This document shows, in pieces, positions 60,778 to 64,000 of a DNA stretch of 64,000 bases. Position 1 is the first letter of the stretch, and the number at the start of each line of letters is the position of its first letter. The DNA is from Nocardia brasiliensis NBRC 14402 (lineage in GTDB: Bacteria > Actinomycetota > Actinomycetes > Mycobacteriales > Mycobacteriaceae). Where the stretch lies: positions 33,829-97,828 of the forward strand of contig NZ_BAFT02000067.1 in NCBI RefSeq assembly GCF_000308475.2. Direction: 5' to 3'. The notes beneath the pieces are model-generated. The model did not search any database and was not told where the DNA came from. It worked only from the letters and a program-made list of their open reading frames with translations. The position numbers and the translations under genes were made by a program.

Positions 60778-61944
60778 CTATTCGCCGCGTAGCACCGCGA
60801 GCGCGGCGGGCAGCCCGGCGGGGTCGACGGTGACGCCCGCCAGTTCGAGGCCCATCTGCACGCCGGACAGCGTGCCCGCGAGCATCAGATCGTTGAAATG
60901 GCCGAGGTGGCCGATCCGGAAGACGCGTCCGGCGAGCTTGCCGAGCCCGGTGCCGAGCGACATGTCGAAGCGCTCCAAGATGATTCGGCGCACCTTGTCC
61001 GCGTCGTACTCGGCGCCGAGCAGTACGGCGGTCAACGCGCCGGAGTACTCCCGCGCGTCGGCGCACAGCACCTCCAGGCCCCAGCCGTGGACCGCGGCCC
61101 TGGTGGCGGCCGCGTGCCGGCGGTGCCGGGCGAAAACGTTCGGCAGGCCTTCTTCCTCGAGCATGATCAGGGCTTCGCGCAAGCCGTAGAGCAGGTTGGT
61201 CGCGGGGGTGTAGGGATAGAAGCCGCGCTCGTTGCTGTCGAGAATCGGCGTCCAGTCCCAAAAAGACTTCGGCAGTCGCGCCGTCGTCGCGGCCGCCAGG
61301 GCCTTATCGCTGATCGCGTTGAAACTCAGTCCGGGGGGCAGCATCAACCCCTTCTGGGAGCAGGCGACCGTCACGTCGACGCCCCAGTCGTCGTGCCGGT
61401 AGTCGATGGAGCCCAGCGACGAGATCGTGTCGACCAGCAGCAGCGCCGGGTGGTCGGCCTCGTCGATGGCGGCGCGGATCTCGGGGATCCGGCTGGTGAC
61501 ACCGGTCGAGGTCTCGTTGTGCACGACCATCACGGCCGCGATCTCGTGCCCGGTGTCGGCGGCGAGCCGCTCGGCCAGGGCCGCCGGGTCCGCGCCGCGG
61601 CGCCAGTCGCCCGGCACGAAATCGACGATCAGGCCCAGGCGTTCGGCCATGTCCCGCCACAGGCTCGCGAAATGACCGGTCTCGAAGGCGATTACGCGAT
61701 CGCCGGGGGAAAGGGTGTTGACCAGGGCCGCCTCCCAGGCTCCGGTGCCGGAGGCGGGATAGACGACGACCGGATTGCCGGTGCCGAAAACCGGCTCGAG
61801 CCGGTGCAGGAGATCGAGCGCGAGTTCGGCGAACTCGGGCCCGCGATGGTCGATGGTCGGTTGCGCGATGGCGTGCAGTACCCGGTCGGGGACGTTGGTC
61901 GGTCCGGGAATCTGCAGGAAATGCCGTCCGCTGTGCGCGGTCAT
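60778..61944 (-). CDS. sgaA: Serine-glyoxylate aminotransferase
   Basis: This PLP enzyme of 388 residues moves an amino group from serine (or alanine) to glyoxylate, giving glycine and hydroxypyruvate. The family's sequence is clear: RHFLQIPGPTNVPDRVLHAI, TIDHRGPEFAELA, YPASGTGAWEAALVNTLSPGDRV, VHNETSTGVTSRIPEI and the PLP-lysine in VACSQKGLMLPPGLSFNAIS. ATG 61944 starts the gene; upstream lie the divergent IclR gene and an operator-like repeat. It is the first gene of the cluster of four. Confidence 0.94.
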   Translation of the reverse strand: MTAHSGRHFLQIPGPTNVPDRVLHAIAQPTIDHRGPEFAELALDLLHRLEPVFGTGNPVVVYPASGTGAWEAALVNTLSPGDRVIAFETGHFASLWRDMAERLGLIVDFVPGDWRRGADPAALAERLAADTGHEIAAVMVVHNETSTGVTSRIPEIRAAIDEADHPALLLVDTISSLGSIDYRHDDWGVDVTVACSQKGLMLPPGLSFNAISDKALAAATTARLPKSFWDWTPILDSNERGFYPYTPATNLLYGLREALIMLEEEGLPNVFARHRRHAAATRAAVHGWGLEVLCADAREYSGALTAVLLGAEYDADKVRRIILERFDMSLGTGLGKLAGRVFRIGHLGHFNDLMLAGTLSGVQMGLELAGVTVDPAGLPAALAVLRGE

Positions 61945-61960
61945 CACATCTATTTCCAAT

Positions 61961-61990
61961 CTGTGCCGTGTTATGGCACACTGTGCCGTG
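61961..61990. promoter_or_regulatory. IclR-type operator with tandem repeat
   Basis: CTGTGCCGTG occurs at 61961-61970 and 61981-61990, exactly 20 bases (two helical turns) apart. TGTGCC-N7-GGCACA forms an inverted repeat at 61962-61980. It sits between the divergent sgaA and iclR starts. Confidence 0.7.
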
Positions 61991-62036
61991 AGAAGGTTCA
62001 GCAAGGGTAGGGATGTGAGATAGAGGAGTCAAGACT

Positions 62037-62777
62037 TTGCGCAATGTCCTCAACACGCTGCGGGTATTGGAGGAGGTCGCGGCCCGGCAGCCGATCGGCG
62101 TCGGTGAATTGTCGAGAGTGCTTGATATGCCCAAGAGTTCGGTGCAGCGGGTGCTGGTCACCTTGGACACGGCCGGGTGGATTCGCCCGGCGTCCGGCGA
62201 GATCACCCGGTGGGTGCTGACCACGAAGGCGCTGGCGGTCGGCAGCCGGGCCGGCGGAGATCTCGGGCTGCGCGGCGTGGCGCTGCCGATCATGGAGAAT
62301 TTGCGCAGGCACACCGAGGAGACCATCCACCTGACCATCCCCGAGGACGGCAAGATGGTGCTGATCGAGCGGCTCGAGACCGACAAACCGGTGCGCACCA
62401 ACATGGCGCTGGGACATTCGTTGCCGCTGCACGCCTCCGCGAACGGCAAAGCCGTACTCGCGCACAGCGATCCCGATACCGTGCGCAAGCTGGTGGCCGG
62501 TGAGCTGCCGCGCTACACCGGCACCACGATCACCGACCCGGACGCGCTGCAGGCGGAGCTGGCCGAGATCAAGGCGCGCGGATTCGCGGTGAACCGCGGC
62601 GAATGGCGCTCCGATGTCGGCGCGGTGGCGGCCGTGGTATTGGACGGCGCGGAGAAGCCGATCGCAAGCTTGAGCGTGAACGTGCCGATCAGCAGGCTGA
62701 CGGCCGAATCCGAACCGGCCTGGGGCGCCGCGGTGCGCGAGGCGGCACACACGATCGGTGCACGCCTGAGCAAGTGA
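62037..62777 (+). CDS. IclR-family transcriptional regulator of the glyoxylate cluster
   Basis: This is a 246-residue regulator with winged helix (VLNTLRVLEEVAARQPIGVGELSRVLDMPKSSVQRVLVTLDTAGWI) and ligand domain (EETIHLTIPEDGKMVLIERLET, PLHASANGKAVLAHS, GFAVNRGEWRSDVGAVAAVV). Family ligands are often glyoxylate, pyruvate or allantoin-type acids, which fits the divergent genes. The start is TTG 62037, with GAGGAG at 62023-62028. It converges with glycerate kinase at a strong terminator. Confidence 0.94.
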   Translation: MRNVLNTLRVLEEVAARQPIGVGELSRVLDMPKSSVQRVLVTLDTAGWIRPASGEITRWVLTTKALAVGSRAGGDLGLRGVALPIMENLRRHTEETIHLTIPEDGKMVLIERLETDKPVRTNMALGHSLPLHASANGKAVLAHSDPDTVRKLVAGELPRYTGTTITDPDALQAELAEIKARGFAVNRGEWRSDVGAVAAVVLDGAEKPIASLSVNVPISRLTAESEPAWGAAVREAAHTIGARLSK

Positions 62778-62793
62778 GCCGGGGCGCAACGGG

Positions 62794-62839
62794 TTTCGCG
62801 CACCCGGCTGCGGGCAGGCCGGAGCCCGGGTGCGCGAAA
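62794..62839. terminator. Bidirectional terminator between iclR and glycerate kinase
   Basis: TTTCGCGCACCCGG (62794-62807) pairs perfectly with CCGGGTGCGCGAAA (62826-62839): a 14-base stem whose A/T ends give a short T-run on either strand. Confidence 0.85.
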
Positions 62840-62855
62840 ACCGGAAAGCGTGCGG

Positions 62856-63977
62856 TTATGACAGGTGCCGCGTGGCGATCCGCGCCCCGAGCTGCCGCAG
62901 CAGGACCTCGCCGTCGGTGAGGCAGCGCCGAACGTCCGGCTCGATCGACAGCAGCGAATACGCGGCGGTGAAGCCGGACTCGTGTAATCGCCACTCCGGC
63001 AGCGTGTTCCGTCCGCAGACGGCGACCACCGGCACACCCGCCGCGCGGGCTGCCGCCGCCACGCCCGCGGGCGCTTTGCCGTGCAGGGTCTGCTCATCGA
63101 GCGTGCCCTCGCCCGTGACGACCAGATCAGCCCCGGCCAGCTCCCGGTCGAAATCGACCAGGTCCAGGACCAATTCGATGCCTGGCGCCAGGCGGGCTCC
63201 GAGCACGGCGACGGCCGCGAAGCCGACACCGCCGGCCGCGCCCGCCCCCGGGGTGTCGCGCAGGTCGCTACCGGTGGTCGCGGCGACGACGTCGGCCCAC
63301 TGACCCAGTGCGGCATCGAGGACGGTCACCTGTGCTGCGTCCGTGCCCTTCTGCGGCCCGTAGACGGCCGCCGCACCGCGGGGGCCGAGGAGCGGGTTGT
63401 CCACGTCGCAGGCGACGGTGAATTCGACTCCGGCTGTTCGCTCCCGCAAAGCAGTCAGGTCGAGGGCGGCGACCTGTGTGAGGGCCGCGCCCCCGTCCTC
63501 GATTTCGGCACCTGCCGCGTCCAGCAGACGAGCACCGAGGGCGCGCAGCAGTCCTGCGCCGCCGTCGGTGCCCGCACTGCCGCCGATGCCGAGTACCACG
63601 TGTCGACAGCCCGCCGCGATCGCCGTGGCGATCACCTCGCCTGTGCCGCGACTGGTCGCGGTCATCGGCGCGAAGCTCTCACCGGGCAGCCGGACCAGCC
63701 CCGAGACATCCGCCAGTTCCACCACGGCCAGTTCGTCGCGCCGGGCGTAAGCCGTGTCGACCGGTTCTCCGGTCGGCCCGGTGGCGGTCACCGGTACGGC
63801 GGTGAATCCTGCGGCCAGCGCGGCGGCGACGGTTCCGTCGCCGCCGTCCGCGATCGGAACGATGGATATCGCCGCATCCGGCAGTAGCTCCCGGATTCCG
63901 GCCGCAGTGGCGCGTCCGACCGCGGCAGCGGTCAGCGAGCCCTTGAACTTGTCGGAGGCGATCAGCACGCGTGGCAT
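62856..63977 (-). CDS. Glycerate 2-kinase (GarK/GlxK family)
   Basis: This 373-residue kinase phosphorylates D-glycerate to 2-phosphoglycerate. Signatures: VLIASDKFKGSLTAAAVG, VPIADGGDGTVAAAL, VLGIGGSAGTDGGAGLLRALGARL, DVDNPLLGPRGAAAVYGPQKG and VTGEGTLDEQTLHGKAPAGVA. Glyoxylate carbon that reaches hydroxypyruvate needs a reductase to give glycerate; none is seen here. It is transcribed toward the IclR gene and not in its operon. The start at ATG 63977 is complete within the window. Confidence 0.95.
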   Translation of the reverse strand: MPRVLIASDKFKGSLTAAAVGRATAAGIRELLPDAAISIVPIADGGDGTVAAALAAGFTAVPVTATGPTGEPVDTAYARRDELAVVELADVSGLVRLPGESFAPMTATSRGTGEVIATAIAAGCRHVVLGIGGSAGTDGGAGLLRALGARLLDAAGAEIEDGGAALTQVAALDLTALRERTAGVEFTVACDVDNPLLGPRGAAAVYGPQKGTDAAQVTVLDAALGQWADVVAATTGSDLRDTPGAGAAGGVGFAAVAVLGARLAPGIELVLDLVDFDRELAGADLVVTGEGTLDEQTLHGKAPAGVAAAARAAGVPVVAVCGRNTLPEWRLHESGFTAAYSLLSIEPDVRRCLTDGEVLLRQLGARIATRHLS

Positions 63978-64000
63978 CGGGGCGTCAGTCCAGCAGTGCC

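Overview
The window is high-GC actinobacterial DNA. It most resembles a mycolic-acid-containing genus such as Nocardia. The pointers are an MspA-family porin, a CYP125-type steroid P450 and an NDMA-dependent alcohol dehydrogenase that both sit near KstR-like boxes, a DUF3145 protein, an F420/deazaflavin-type oxidoreductase, a SigF/RsbW stress module with mycobacterial-style promoters, and many GTG/TTG starts. The species cannot be fixed from the sequence alone.

Layout. 1-5.8 kb looks like the right end of an integrated element. It has a tyrosine recombinase cut by the window edge, HD and NUDIX genes, a minus-strand operon of envelope genes (MspA-like porin, proline-rich secreted protein, lipoprotein, two small membrane proteins), a recombinase fragment, and the 3' half of a CAT-anticodon tRNA that probably marks the attachment site. 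5.8-17 kb is a scarred accessory region. It holds two TetR genes, one beside a quinone-oxidoreductase gene, a partial duplicate of that gene's 3' end, an orphan ABC ATPase, a large NB-ARC/TPR regulator, a deletion scar joining beheaded TetR and FAH genes, an MBL hydrolase, ppnP, a long inverted repeat and gene remnants. 17-27 kb carries an esterase, a P450, a MerR/NAD(P)H-oxidoreductase pair, a secreted M1 metallopeptidase, a StrR-like ParB-domain regulator and a Tat-exported phospholipase C.

27-33 kb is a general stress module: sigF and its anti-sigma gene with a recognisable autoregulatory promoter, an RsbR-like STAS protein, a phosphoribosyltransferase, a GAF-ANTAR protein and csbD with its own SigF-type promoter. 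33-48 kb includes a MarR/DHA2 efflux pair, a TerD-vWA protein, PadR, a carotenoid-oxygenase-family enzyme, two head-to-head paralogous small membrane proteins, a DUF1254 lipoprotein, CYP125, TetR, a five- or six-domain protein running from TerD to a C-terminal HNH nuclease, and a fused pabAB. 48-55 kb has an aminoglycoside-phosphotransferase-like kinase, a DinB-like protein, an NDMA-dependent alcohol dehydrogenase, two unrelated serine hydrolases, DUF3145 and a deazaflavin-type oxidoreductase. 55-64 kb is a glyoxylate/2-hydroxyacid catabolic cluster: FAH hydrolase, giant FAD/Fe-S dehydrogenase, ACS-family transporter, serine-glyoxylate aminotransferase, divergent IclR regulator and glycerate kinase.

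The best candidate for something new is the TerD to HNH protein at 43.7-45.5 kb, with a TerD-vWA protein 8 kb away and paired VirB2/TrbC-like proteins between them. Runners-up are the envelope operon in the island and the inverted repeat at 15.5-15.9 kb. All functional calls come from reading motifs; no database search was run.
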